DNA of 64,000 nucleotides from Synanceia verrucosa (Eukaryota; Chordata; Actinopteri; Perciformes; Synanceiidae): the NCBI GenBank assembly GCA_029721515.1, contig CM056561.1:9222501-9286500 (forward strand). Direction: 5' to 3'. A program made the position numbers and the translations under genes. Below are positions 43,329 to 55,290 of this stretch, in pieces (within the stretch, counting starts at the first letter, position 1; the number at the start of each line of letters is the position of its first letter). The notes beneath the pieces were generated by a model, which ran no database searches, was not told where the DNA came from, and saw only the letters and a program-made list of their open reading frames with translations.

Positions 43329-43950
43329 ACTGTAGCGATGACAAGAGCTTTAGTTCCATGCACTAAGACTGCTTGATCGTTATGGACATTTAGAAAACTG
43401 TGGCTTCTTTTTCTTTTAACCAAATGAAGAAACTGGACTTGCATTTAAAAGTGACCATATCTTCCCTTGGAGCACTATGATTTACATTTAAAACACTTGC
43501 AAACATCATCAAACTCCTGCCTTTTTCTGTTTGTTAATCCCAAAAAAAAGTCTTTGAAGTCCGGACAAGAACCCGTCACTTTTGTCTTCGCCATCTCCCA
43601 CTGATTCCTGTCTCTCTTCCGACGATGTACTCCTCATCATCATCATCATCATCCTCGTTTTCCTGACGATTCCCTTGCCTTTTACACTCTCTTTTTGTGT
43701 CTCCAAAACCTTTGATGTTAAGTGTTGTCAATGGTTTAGCTTCTTGTTTCAAAGCGGCAATAGCAGAATGTAAATTCTGACTGCTAAGATTTATATATAT
43801 ACTGGTATCTTGAAGCTTATTGTATATATGAGTAGTCGCCATGGGATGACACAATGTAAACAAAAAGTAGAAATAATAAGAAAAATTGTGAGTCCTGTGT
43901 TCTCTCCATTTGAGTATTTTGTAATTTTTTTGAAAAATTTGTGGAATTAA

Positions 43951-43956
43951 AATAAA
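43951..43956 (+). terminator. Polyadenylation signal AATAAA of rere
   Basis: AATAAA about 2.08 kb after the stop codon. A CA cleavage-type dinucleotide lies at 43971 and T-rich sequence (TTGATCTTTTTTC) follows from about 43983, the expected arrangement. Confidence 0.75.
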
Positions 43957-44520
43957 CGACTAAGTTACACCACAACAACACCTTGATCTTTTTTCTTATG
44001 GCGTCTGATGCATCATATTAATTTATTTGTACACATGTTTGTTTGTATGTAGACTGCTAAATCCCACCAGCTGAGAGACATGATAATCCTTTGTTACGGT
44101 AAACAATTTTGATTACTCACTCCTCGTTTGCTGAATGGCAAAGAAAGCAGAAAACACTCTAAATTGCTTCCGTTTGTTGTTTGAAATGTGATTCTCCAGC
44201 TGAGCAGAGGGACTGATGCTCTGTTCTGATAATACTTGTCCTACATTTGCTCTTGAAAAATGGAGTTTTTGCTTGACGGCCGAAATGTGTTACAGAATAG
44301 ATCAAGCGTTCCTGTTTCTTATTTTCGTTTTCAGCCTTCCATTTTCTCAGCTTCACAAACACTGAGCTTTAGGAGATCACCACAGCAGCAGGTAGTAAAT
44401 CTCAGAGCTGAATATTACTCTGCTATGGTATAATAACATCAAAGCCAGGCTAAGCCAGAAGGAACATTTACTCAGGATGAGATGCCTCGCTATCAGCGGC
44501 GCAGGGCTGTCATTTCATCC

Positions 44521-44540
44521 TGTGTGTGTGTGTGTGTGTG
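44521..44540. repeat. (TG)n microsatellite
   Basis: Ten TG units. Confidence 0.95.
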
Positions 44541-45579
44541 GTGCCAGACCAGTAATCTGTGATGGTGTACCGCAGTGATGGCTGTCATTTTGAGAGGGAG
44601 CTATTATTCTACTGCTGCTCTCTGAAATGATGCCCTATCCTCAGGAAAATCAAGGTTCCTTGGATGCTCTATCCTGGGGCTGTCATGTGAGGAGGTGCTG
44701 CTTGTTGTCGCCGGCTCACTTCGCCTTCCCATAAGACACAACAAGACGTCAGAGCTGAGGAGCTCCGGCTGGTTGAATAATTCATCTCCCCTCCTCCTCC
44801 TCCTCCTCTACACCAGCGATGGAGCGACTGTGACTTGTGTCAACTCAAATCTTTCTCATAATAATGTGTGTACCCCTCAGGCAGCCACACAGGGTTACAC
44901 AGTCTCAAAAAAAAATCTGTGCTTTCTGTCTGAATAGCAATATGTCTTGTGCTGCTCTCGCTGCATGATTGTATCTGTTGCAGCAGGTCTCGGACATAGA
45001 GCCCTCCTCGTCTCTTCCATCCTCCTGTCTTTGCTTTCGCTCCACTGGGCTTAGCTGCTGCAGAGTGTGATGCTCAGTGGCAGAGAGGAGCCTCCATGCT
45101 GTTAGTGCATTCAGTTGGAAGGGAGCTGTGTGTTCCTGCAGCGGGTAGCTCTGCAGCTGCCCTGTTTGTCTTAAAATGAGCCGTGCTGGCTCAGAAAGCA
45201 AAGCTACCATTGGTGTTGTTCCTCTATCAGATGTACTGAGCTGAAATTTAGCAGACCGGCACCCAGTGTAAGGTGTTTGCCACCACTGCTGCCCAAAGTT
45301 AACAGTATTGCTGAGTTCCAAAATATTATTTTGTATTTCTGTAATGGTTAATCCACCAGTATTTGCAAGCTCTTTAATCAAAATTATATCTGTAATGCTA
45401 AAATAAAATTATTGTTCCAGTGCTGTGGCTGAAATGTTGGCAACAAAACTTGAATTTAGTTTGAACTCTTGTTCAGCATGATGCTGGACAGTCTTTGTGA
45501 CAAATGGGGTCTAATGAATTTGAAAAGCACTGAACATGAGACATGACAACAAATATCCATTCAAAATTCAAATCACAAA

Positions 45580-45705
45580 TTCTTTTAGGCTGATTTTTTT
45601 CTTGGGCCACCTGTCTTCCTCTGATATTGTATTGGTGCATGTTTATCTCATACTCTAGGTGCCAAACATTATCATTATTAATCCTCCTTATTCTCATTAG
45701 GGCTT
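45580..45705 (+). repeat. Dispersed repeat, copy A
   Basis: Shares a recognisable order with 50955-51090: 'cttgggc', 'ttcctct', then CTAGGTGCCAAACATTATCA against CTAGATGCCAAATATTATTA, ending in 'ttattctcattagggct'. Same orientation and clearly diverged. Confidence 0.55.
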
Positions 45706-46344
45706 AAAATTCATCATTTTCATTTGTGTTATTCTCCCAGACACCATCACCCTGTTTTTTTAATGCGTATGACTCAGAATTAAAGTCATTAGTATAGTGT
45801 TTTTTTCTCCAGATCTGACTGATATTCATAAATCATCACACAAACAAGCAACCTTAGCTTTTGTAAACAAAAAATAACTCCATAAATTGAGCACAGCTGC
45901 AGGAATTTGATGCATGCAAATAAAGGTAATTAAATCATTTAAAATGCAAATGAGCCTGTCTCAAATATGCACACATATTTTTATTTAAAGCAGCATACGT
46001 CCCTGCATTTCAAACCACTGAATATGTATATCAGCAGCAACCTTCATTTTCCAAGGAAAGGTTAGATCAAGGTTTAAAGAAAAGCACTTAAAACACAAGA
46101 AACACGTAATACACCTGGGAGGATGCACTTTGAAAAGGTGCAATACAGTAAAATATTTAAGTCGGAGTAAAGGACCAACAAAGCAACCTGCTGTCATGAA
46201 AGACAGAAAAAGAAAAATATGCAGAACCTCACAGTGTGTCCAGTATTGCTGAACCTGTCACCCTCTTCCTCGTCAAACCTGACTCATGGCTTCATCTGTG
46301 GTATTAGGAGAGCATGTTTAAGTGGATGGAGCATATTTCATATA

Positions 46345-46396
46345 CAGTCATGGAAAAAATTATTAGACCACCCTTGTTTTCTTCAATTTCTTGTTA
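46345..46396. repeat. Terminal inverted repeat, left
   Basis: Begins CAGTCATGGAAAAAATTATT; partner of 47897-47945. Confidence 0.88.
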
Positions 46397-46642
46397 GTTT
46401 TAATGCCTGGCTCAACTAAAGGTACATTTGTTTGGACAATTATAATGATAACAACAAAAATAGCTCATGAGAGTTTAATTTAAGAACTAAGGATTATTCA
46501 TTTTCCATGGTTTTCTTGATAATAACCAAAATTACTTAAATTCTTACATCAATAGCTATGGCATTGTACCGCCAAAAACACTACTTTTAAGCATTCCATG
46601 TTTTCTTTTCTGTTTGCTTTAAACACATGATACACACAAGAG

Positions 46643-47671
46643 TTAATACTTGATTGCATAACCATTGTTTTTGATGACTGCAGCCATGCGTCTTGGCATG
46701 CTCTCCACCAGCTTCTGACATTGTTCTGCTGTCACAGCAGCCCATTCCTGTTGGACAAATTCAAACAAATTTTCTTTGTTTTTGGGCTTGTGGTTCTCCA
46801 TTTTGAGTTTGATGATTTTCCACAGGTTTTCAATTGGATTAAGATCTGGTGATTGAGCAGGCCAAGGCATGGTGCGAATGTTGTGGTTCTCCATCCAGGC
46901 TTTAACTGACCTTGCCGTGTGGCAAGGGGCATTGTCTTGTTGGAAAATCCAGTCATTCGAGGCAGGAAAGAGTTTTCCAGCTGATGGAAGAAGACTGTTT
47001 TCAAGGGTAGTCCTGTACTTGACCTGGTTCATTCGGCCTTCACACAATTGCATTTGCCCTGTTCCACTCAGACTGAAACAACCCCAGATCATGACTGATC
47101 CACCCCCATGTTTTACTGTAGGGGCAAGACAGTCTGGGTTGTAAGCTTCTCCAGGCTTCCTCCTAACCAGTAAGTTGGCTGGAGTGGGCATCAATTCAAA
47201 ATTGGATTCATCACTGAAGAGAACCTTAGCCCAATCATCAACAGTCCAATCCTTGTGGTCTCGAGCAAAGAGTAACCGGGCCTTCCTCTGCCTTTCATTG
47301 ATGAAGGGCTTCTTGCGTGCTCTGTGTGACTTCAAACCAGCTTCAACAAGTTGGTTTCGAACTGTCCTTGCCGAGCAAGTCACATTTCTCGACAGTGCCC
47401 ACTCATTTTTAAGGTCCCTGGAGGTCTGACGACGATTCCTGACACAGGAACGGATGAGTGCACGGTCATCTCGTGGGGTAGAAAGACGTTTCCTGCCACG
47501 GCCAGGTAGCAATTTGGTAGTGCCATGTTCAGCTTGTTTTTTGTTGTTGTAATGAATAGCTGTCTTGGAGATCTTCAGTTTTTTCGCTACCTGTCTCTCA
47601 CTCATGCCACTTTCCAGCAGTGCCAAGATGGCTGCCTTTGTTGCTTCACATAATTCTTTTGTTTTAGGCAT
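46643..47671 (-). CDS. Tc1/mariner transposase, intact 342-residue frame
   Basis: Cut-and-paste transposase that binds the element's inverted ends and inserts it at TA. The frame is unbroken from ATG (47671) to TAA (46643), full length for Tc1-type enzymes (about 340 residues). Residues 1-110 are a paired-like DNA-binding region with two helix-turn-helix segments (MSERQVAKKLKISKTAIHY; SARTVRNQLVEAGLKS) joined by an AT-hook-like PGRGRKR (56-62). The DDE domain keeps all three acids: Asp154 (LFSDES), Asp246 (FQQDNAPCHTA) and Glu281 (SPDLNPIENLW), with 34 residues between the last two (DD34E). The Gly-rich HGGGSVMIWGCFS motif is intact. No inactivating change is visible; actual activity is unknown. 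Confidence 0.95.
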   Translation of the reverse strand: MPKTKELCEATKAAILALLESGMSERQVAKKLKISKTAIHYNNKKQAEHGTTKLLPGRGRKRLSTPRDDRALIRSCVRNRRQTSRDLKNEWALSRNVTCSARTVRNQLVEAGLKSHRARKKPFINERQRKARLLFARDHKDWTVDDWAKVLFSDESNFELMPTPANLLVRRKPGEAYNPDCLAPTVKHGGGSVMIWGCFSLSGTGQMQLCEGRMNQVKYRTTLENSLLPSAGKLFPASNDWIFQQDNAPCHTARSVKAWMENHNIRTMPWPAQSPDLNPIENLWKIIKLKMENHKPKNKENLFEFVQQEWAAVTAEQCQKLVESMPRRMAAVIKNNGYAIKY

Positions 47672-47896
47672 TATGTGAGAGCTGACAACTTCTGAGTTGT
47701 GCTACGGCTTGAATGTAAGCAGGAAACCACTCTAGGACTTTGCATGTGCAGTGCTGCTTGTGACATGAAATGGCCTCTTATATACCCTGGGAATCAATTA
47801 AGCTTAAGAATGTCAAATAGGACATAAAGTATTATGTGACCAGCTGCATTGTTGTGTTCATTGTATTATAAGTTTAGTGGTACCAGATATTAGAAT

Positions 47897-47942
47897 GAAC
47901 AAGAAATTGAAGAAAACAAGGGTCTAATAATTTTTTCCATGA

Positions 47943-47945
<3 letters not shown>
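47897..47945. repeat. Terminal inverted repeat, right
   Basis: Reverse complement begins CAGTCATGGAAAAAATTATT; differs from the left end mainly by a 3-base deletion. Confidence 0.88.

Positions 47946-48021
<76 letters not shown>
47946..48021. repeat. (TA)n tract next to the Tc1/mariner element
   Basis: About 38 TA units starting at the right target duplication. A short TATA lies just before the left end, so the transposon probably jumped into an existing TA repeat, though expansion after insertion is possible. Confidence 0.97.
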
Positions 48022-48024
<3 letters not shown>

Positions 48025-50950
48025 ATCTATTTTGACTTATAAGCTAGTATAAAGTAATATTATTTATATTTTTATAGTTTGGTGTTACTACTTTCACTTA
48101 ATAAATGATCTGCTTACTACTTCCTCAGCTGCTTTATTCTTTTGGCACTTTTTAAAACATACTTTTACGTCTTTACTCTGGTCACATTTCAGATTTAAAT
48201 CTTTTTATTATTTTTTTTTTTAAATATAGTATAAACATTATAAGATTGAAATGAGCCTCTGTGTGATGAGATGATACTACTTACTTCTTGTCTCATATTC
48301 TATGCACTCTTCATCCTTGTCAAAACTAATTGCAGACAGTTATGCTAGTAGCAGCTAATGTAGCCTCAAGCAGATTAGGCATAAATTTCTTGAGACTCTG
48401 AGACACAAATGCTGACTTTTATGTGTGAAATTGACAAAATTCACCTTTAAATAAAAGATCTGAATGCTGCCAGACAGCTGAGGTTGAGTTCTGGTTTCGT
48501 TGTCGACAAGTTTCGCTATCATCATATAGCTCTGGAGTTCTTAGTTGGACATCAATAAAAAGGTTTCTGAAACAGAAGAAGGAGAGGATACTACTGCTCT
48601 GCATACCACAGCGTGATATTTTATGTCCAAGCGTCAGCTGCCATTTTGATCAACCTTAATGTTGAATCCCTGCAGAGCGCTGTATTAACTTTCCCAGAGT
48701 GTGTTGATCTCTGTGTATCTGTTTGCTGCCTGCTGTGTGTTTGAGGCCTGCTTCTGCAGCTCTCAAGTGTCTCATGATATCCTGCTTTCACATTCCTGTA
48801 ATGGCTGATCTGGATTCCCCCTTGTCTGCACCAGCGGATCAACCCAGTTCGGCCCGTCCCAAGCTTTCCTCACAAACTCCCAACACACACACACACCCTC
48901 AGGAGGCCTTGGTTTTTGCCATCGCCTACCACAAAGCTCACACACTGGCTCTTACTTCTCCCTCCTGTTTCTATTGTCTTGAGTTGGATTTCAAGGGAAC
49001 AGCCTGTGACCGGTCGTAGCGGCCCTTTGTTCAACAAAGCGTGCCAGGTTCGGCTGCTCGCTGGCAGAGGACAGACAATGCGAGGCTCACATGCTAGACT
49101 TCCAGGCTCCTCTTTAATGTGTTGTCATAAAACATGCAGCTGGCAGAGACTTAGCGTTCAGCGGCACACTGAACCGTGGGTACTGCCCCTTCCAACTGTC
49201 CTCACAGGCCTTCTTTCGTCAGCGTCTGTTTACCGTCAGAGTCGCACAGACCTGACATTTCAGGTTCCTCACAGCACAACATTTCAATTCACCGTTCACC
49301 CAGTGGAAAGTCTGAAAAAATTCAATAAAGAGACTGCTAAGGCTACAGTCCACAACAATGTCCTCTACTGTCAACCTCAAAATACTGCGACGGTGGAGGG
49401 GATATTGGTTCTTTTGGCAGTGCACTACTTCAAATTTAGTTTTAGATGAAAATAAGACTTCAGGCTGCCATCTGATTTACTTCTCATCTGCTGAAAGGAG
49501 AGGAAATCAGTCTGTGTCCTGACATGTGGCTTAGTCCCAACCCCTCCAGTGTAGTCATGAGGGTTTCATAACCTTTTATAACTCCAAAACAGATTTGTTG
49601 CACTCTTGCATTTACAAACAAATTCTGTTAGAGACCAGAAAGCAAAAATGTGAACAGACACTGGCTTAATGATACACGAATGATAGATACGCCCGTTTGA
49701 CTTTATGAACTTCATGAACTCATTTTCCCCTCACCATTTTTGCATCGAGCATTTTTTTCTCCATATATCTCAGATATTAAAAGCAGATCCCATGCATTTA
49801 GACATCTAAATGTAACAAAACTTTTCTGCGAACACAGGTTGAGAAATAAAACGGAGAAAAATGAGATGAGATAGAGATATTTTGGTCACCATGACAGCAC
49901 TTTAAAATTGTGTACATTTCATGTGAAGGAGAAATGTTCATGAAAAAGAGGTTGAATCTCGTTTATAGAATCAGGAAGCTCCCAGTGGTGTCAGACATGG
50001 GTCACAGACAGTGTTTTATTGACTTTATTTAACTTCTCGCCATCAGAGCAGATACACAGAACTGAAGCCAGTTAAACCTGATAGAAAGCTGTTGTGAGCC
50101 ACTTTTTATAAGCAAAACACATCCTGTTTTTGCAAATCACATTTATGGACCACAGCCTGCAAAGCTGGTTTATGCACAAAACTGGAAGTTCACTGATTGA
50201 AGCCATTAAAAACCTCCAAAACGCTCCTCTGCTCTGCACTGACGTAAACACTAGTTGCTATCACTGCAGATGATAAACTAGTTTACAGCATGCTGCACAC
50301 TGGAATCTATACCCGCTTTAATTTCTGTTTTCACTGGAAAATATGAACTCTGACACACTTACACATACAGTATGCTGTGACATTTTTGTAGCAAAGGTAC
50401 AGGTGTTTGTGTCACAGGTGACCAAACTTATTTATACAGCTCTTGTGATAGGAAAGATAGACCCTGTTTATTTTGGGTATGTCTTTTTCAAACAGGAAGC
50501 AGAAAAATTGGCCTAGTGGTTGTGCTTTTGATAAATGAATTGTCCTACAAAGCAAAAAACTGAGTCAATGATTAAAGTTAAAGTATTAAACTCATGGAAG
50601 GTTCTCCATGGAGGAATATCTCAGAAAAATCAGTGATATTCCAATGTTGTTTTATTGTAGAGTAGAAAACTATTAAACGTTATTTGTATAAATAAACTGT
50701 ATACAATTATTTATGGAACTTGGACACAGAAAATGTCTTGGCTGTTGCTCATTTATACTCAGTATTATAGTGTCTGCTACTTTCTGCTCATGTAGCAACA
50801 GCAGCTGTATCCTCTACTTGATAATGGGAGTGTTACTGTGTGGATTAACTTTCACTCAAAACTTACTTCACTTATTATTGTTCTATGTGGACGTCCGAGC
50901 TCCTGCTTAAAACATGTATTGATACACACGTAACATGGAGGACAAGTCAC
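48022..50950. other. Intergenic region, no gene recognised
   Basis: AT-rich flanks surround a more complex stretch at about 48640-49450. The longest open frame there (48916-49449, 177 codons) resembles nothing I know and overlaps other frames, so I do not call it a gene. A possible regulatory or decayed transcribed region cannot be excluded. Confidence 0.6.
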
Positions 50951-50954
50951 ATAT

Positions 50955-51090
50955 TCCTTGAGGCTCAATTTAACGTACATATGTTCGTGTCTTGGGCTAC
51001 TTGTGTTCCTCTATTATTGTGTCGGTTCCTCATGATCTCGTAATCTAGATGCCAAATATTATTATTATTCATGCTCTTTATTCTCGTTAG
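50955..51090 (+). repeat. Dispersed repeat, copy B
   Basis: Partner of 45580-45705, ending in CTCGTTAGGGCT and running directly into the fragment at 51085-51370. Confidence 0.55.
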
Positions 51091-51370
51091 GGCTGCAAGT
51101 AACGATTTCCTTCACTATTGATTAAACATTTATTCTTATGTTGAAAAATGGCTGGAATTACAGTTTCCTAGAGCCCAAGGTGACGTCTTCACATTAATAT
51201 TTCATGTCCAAGCAACAGTCCAGACATGAAAGATATAGAGTGAAACAGCAAATCCTCATAATTGAACATGTGAATGTTAATTATTTGTTATTATTATTAG
51301 CAAAGTTGTTGTAAATTAACGTCTTGCCTAAAGATAAATCAGCTAATCAATTAATTGAGTAGGATATAAT
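51085..51370. repeat. Decayed non-autonomous element
   Basis: Starts AGGGCTGCAAGTAACGATTT, with internal GAGCCCAAGGTGACGTCTTC, and ends near GCTAATCAATTAATTGAGTA. This order matches from memory an abundant fish element whose ends read 'gggctgcaactaacgatt'. Decayed, no coding capacity. Confidence 0.6.
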
Positions 51371-51589
51371 TGTACTTCAATTTGTTCACACATTAAACAA
51401 TGCAGTAAATTGTTTTGTTATTTACAGGAAACAATATTTTTAATAGCATCCTAGTGAATCTATCCTTAAGTCACTCAGTTTGACATTTAATTCATGAGCT
51501 TTCTGACATTTTTTCCACTGACTGTAACTTAATTTCAGTGATGAGCACAATGGATGTGATTTGGGGCTCAAACGTCAGTATCATAATGT

Positions 51590-51690
51590 GCTGTTTAGCT
51601 CAGCAGATGCACTCTGTCTCCCATCGTGCAGTAGATAACCCAGGTTCGACCCTCGCCTGTCACACTTGCTGTGGTGGCTTTATAAAGCCT
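51590..51690 (+). repeat. tRNA-derived SINE-like fragment
   Basis: TAGCTCAGCAG (51596-51606) matches a Pol III A box and GGTTCGACC (51643-51651) a B box, spaced about as in tRNA genes. The sequence cannot fold into a tRNA acceptor stem, so I read it as the head of an old SINE. Confidence 0.45.
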
Positions 51691-51719
51691 GCCTGTCTCG
51701 GGTAGCAACAGCACAAAGC

Positions 51720-54700
51720 TAAATAAATCACAGCCAGTAATTGGCTCCTACTCCTCAGCAATTTCCTCAGCTATCATCAGTCTGTGGGGCCACGAATGAT
51801 AGGTTGCTGTCTGTGGCCTGCTACCTCGAAGTAACCCACTGTTGGCTTTCTCTGCAGTGTGGCAGTGCAGGCGCTCCCTGTTGTTCTGAAGGACAGAGGT
51901 GGTCAGAGGGCCAACAAGTGGCTCAGAGGTGTTACTGGGGGTTGCCGTGCTGTGGCTTAGGGGCCAAAAGAGACAGAAAGCACCCTGACCTTGTGTTTGT
52001 CTAATGGCCGTCCATGTGATAGATGGTGCTGTCACAGCATACACCTGCTGCGCCATGGGGCTGTCCACTTGCCCCGACGCAGACGGATTGGCCTTTATTT
52101 TTTCCCCCCTCACCTCCACTGTGTAATTAATCTCCAGTGCAAGTCTATGGACGAGAGCATTCTGTGACTTTGGGGTTGCAGGCCGATAAACTCAGGAGCG
52201 GGTGGGTGAGAGGTTTTCAAGGCCCAGTGGACAAACGCCACCTAGGAGATGGCAAAAGAAGATGTTTAAATGCATGCTGCTCTGGGCCTCCTCCCTCCCT
52301 CACCTTGGTTATCAAGAGAACGGGTACAATATTTGTCCCTACTCCAGAGTACAATTTATCTTTCGTGAAAATAGCATTTCTGGGAAGATTCAGCAGTAAT
52401 GGACCCTCGTCTCCTGCACCACCGATTTTACACTGAAGCCTGATTTCTCTCCACCTACTGCTCCACCCGCACCATGTTTTCTGCTCCATTTCACAAGATA
52501 ATAAGACTGTGTGCTAAAATGCCTTAAAGCAAATGAGCATATCTATGCTGCTATTTTTTTTTTCTTATATCTTTGAGTTTATAAGTATGAACACTGCAAA
52601 CTGGCCTCATTAAGGATTGGCCCAACAAATGAAACACATTCACCCTTTAAAAGAAAACATAATCTATAATCCAAAAAAAAATGGTCCCTTTATTAAAATC
52701 TGAATATTAGCATTTTTGTGGCAAGTCTCAGTTCTGCAGGTTTATATAAAACGTGGAGTCAGGCTGTCACACTTATATTGTCTCAGCCAATTTAGCTGTG
52801 TTATTATATTACGACTACATGCACACATTTATTATAAAATGCCATGACAGGAAATGGTTGATATCTTCATAATGATACATATTGAACTGCATTTTTTTGA
52901 GCTTGAGATCTAGAGGTTTGCAGACTGTGTTTGTGATTTGAGTCTAAAATCGTCCTTCGGGTGCAGTCTTGGGCTGCTAATCAGAGGCTGTGGTTAATCC
53001 CTTGGCTGTGGTGCTTTTCACCAGCTGCGAGCATTGAAATGAGCCAAATATAAAAGAGGCATCTACTGTATTTTCTTTTTTCCTAAAGAGGGAATGTCTT
53101 CATAAAGCTTTAATACTGTGCAGAGGGGCAGGTCAGTTTAATGAGGTGATGTGAAGCCTGAAAATGAATAGTGTTGTGATATCCTGCAGCACAGCAAATA
53201 GAAGCACTGGGAGCCATTGAGCTTCAGAGCCTCAGGCGCAGGACTGCAGAGCAAACAGGCAGGAGTGTTAGTTCACTAAATGATGCAGAATGGATGCTGG
53301 ATAATCACCACACTGCTCATAAATTCTCCCTTTAAATGCACCTTTTAGAATAGACTGCCTGCATTTTCTTTAGACATCACACCATCCAGAGAGATAATCC
53401 TCTCACCATGTGATCCAACCACATGACAGAAGTGACATTATAATAATCAGATTTAAATTTAATTTGACGAATAGACACGGCTTTACTATTATAGACAGAG
53501 CAGATGCATCGAGCATGCATCGCTCATCCTGATCATCTGTGTTCGTGTTGAACATTTCTCTGGTGCAGCCCCTGGGGTTATGGAGGAACAGTGCATGGTT
53601 TAGTCGAGCCCTCCTCCCTCCCTGTAAGCCCTCAACTCTGGTGGCTGGCTGCAGATTTAATGGATTTAGCAGCTGTTGAGGAAAAGCAGTGAGGGCTTGT
53701 GGCATATGTTCCAGCTAGAACAAAGAGCAGCGAGCACAACACATAAGCTCCAACTGCCTGAGCCGAAGGCAGTGCGGCCACAAGGCCTGCAGTTAACCAT
53801 TAAACTGGTTTACAACCTGTGTTCATTCAGTTTATTTGATTGACTTTTTGTTAACAGGCTGTTCAGGGTTTTGTGTGCTATTATTAGAGTTTTTGATCAT
53901 TTGCCACTGGAAAATAAGGCTAAGAATTAGCTTTTAGGTATTTTTTTATATGTTTGCAATGCACTATGTGAGGTTTTACAGTAGATGTGTAAGCTGTTAA
54001 TTCATGAAATGAGGGCAGAGGATGGTGTATTTCAAATTTAAAGGCAACCTGACAAGGCTGCCCTCTTCAGGGAAGTTGTAATCCCTCCAGCACGTCTGCT
54101 TTCAATGTTCTCCATGATGCTACGTGGCCAGAAAGTGGTGCAGGGGAGTCCTCTAGTGGGGACAGACATAAATGGATCTGTGGGAAGGTTCAGCCGTTTA
54201 TATGGAGATCTGGAAACAGGGATGGTGCGTTGCATGTTTTTCTCAGATATTTTTTTTTCTATTTTCAGGAAGGAAGAGAAAATATTTTTATGAACTAATA
54301 TTAATTTTATGCCTGGAGCATTTTTGTTTGATTTGACAATGCCTGTAAACAGATTATTTGCTAAAAATGAATTAACTCTTGCAAATATTATGTAATCCTT
54401 TTTTCTCTGGAGCAGAATGAGCAGTTGCTATCCCATAAGATACTCTGCTTTAGTAGTATTAAATATTCCATCCAGTATTTCCTGCACATATAGCTGACAT
54501 ATATCTGACAGATTGCACAGATACTTTTTCGACACATATATCACAGCCTTCGCAGTCTGGTTGCTACAGTTACCAGCTGTTCTGGACACTCACATGCTGA
54601 TGTAAGTTTTATTGCAATTTGCACAGTTGCTCTGTTCATATATGAGCTTCAACAGGCAGTGTGTGTAAACAGTGATAATGTTGTGTTTGTGCAGAGTGTG

Positions 54701-55290
54701 CGTGTGTGTGTGTACGGGTTGCTCGGTGTCCTAACCGTTAGCAAACACACTGTGCTGCCATGTTCTCCCACTCACTGCTGACAGAAACAGCTCAGTGACT
54801 GTGTAGGAGTCAAGCGTGGCAGGTTCACTAACTGTCTGTTCTTGTAACATTACAGGACAAGCTTTCTAAATCAAGGAAGCTGCTCTTCATGTGTGTCTCT
54901 GCAGGTGTGGACGAATAAAAGTAGGAAGTAAAAGCTGTCTCTTCCATTGCCTGCTTGGCCCCCATTAAAGGAAAAAAATGACCTCACTGTAGTTACGCTG
55001 CAGGGAGGCAGACATGTTTAAACTAATTAAATGGCTTTCAGGGGAAGCAACTATGATCGTAAATACTTAATATTGTGTGAGAGACATAGAAGAGCTTGTG
55101 AAGGGGAATGAAGGGAAAATGAGACAGACTGAGAGGCCACTGGGTGAACAGGCTTATCATGTGTAATCTCCACCAGTGTTGCTTGTCAGTCTCATCATGG
55201 ATGACCTTGTCTACAGCTCTGCTGTAAGCATGACCCTCTTGGCTGATTAAAACCTCCCATACTCTGTGTCTGTGGGCCACTCGCCCCCAC
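51720..55290. other. Intergenic region, no gene recognised
   Basis: A GC-richer, complex stretch at about 51740-52450 has overlapping open frames on both strands (87 and 123 codons) with no recognisable product. About 54040-54240 is also relatively complex. Either could be conserved non-coding DNA. The rest is AT-rich and unremarkable. Confidence 0.55.

Larger units (their letters stand above)
41871..43975 (+). other. rere: rere 3' UTR
   Basis: About 2.1 kb from the stop codon to the inferred cleavage site. AU-rich. It includes TGTAAATA (42314-42321), a Pumilio-type response element by pattern, an ATT-rich run (about 42336-42367), a G-run (about 43074-43089), a T-run (43292-43324) and a CAT run (about 43636-43651). 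The only well-placed poly(A) signal I see is at 43951. Length and position fit a vertebrate RERE 3' UTR, but the end is inferred. Confidence 0.75.
43976..46342. other. Intergenic region 3' of rere
   Basis: No gene recognised. A short GT repeat lies at 44521-44540. A 158-codon open frame on the minus strand (44905-45381) resembles no family I know and lacks gene context. A repeat-like stretch at about 45580-45705 has a diverged partner at about 50955-51090. Confidence 0.7.
46345..47945 (-). mobile_element. Complete Tc1/mariner-type DNA transposon
   Basis: A 1601-bp element flanked by TA (46343-46344 and 47946-47947), the Tc1/mariner target duplication. Both ends start CAGTCATGGAAAAAATTATT and stay nearly identical for about 50 bp, apart from a 3-base gap (GACCACCCTTG on the left, GACCCTTG on the right). 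One intact transposase gene fills the interior on the minus strand. Near-identical ends, perfect TA flanks and an unbroken frame point to a young copy. It sits beside a long TA repeat and outside the rere exons. Confidence 0.93.

Noticed and set aside
44905..45381. 158-codon open frame on the minus strand
   Set aside because: No family likeness or supporting gene signals; likely chance.
48916..49449. 177-codon open frame on the plus strand
   Set aside because: No recognisable domain, no promoter or splice context, and overlap with other open frames; length within what chance allows in a 64-kb window.
51590..51690. True tRNA gene
   Set aside because: A and B boxes are present but acceptor and anticodon stems do not pair; treated as a SINE fragment.
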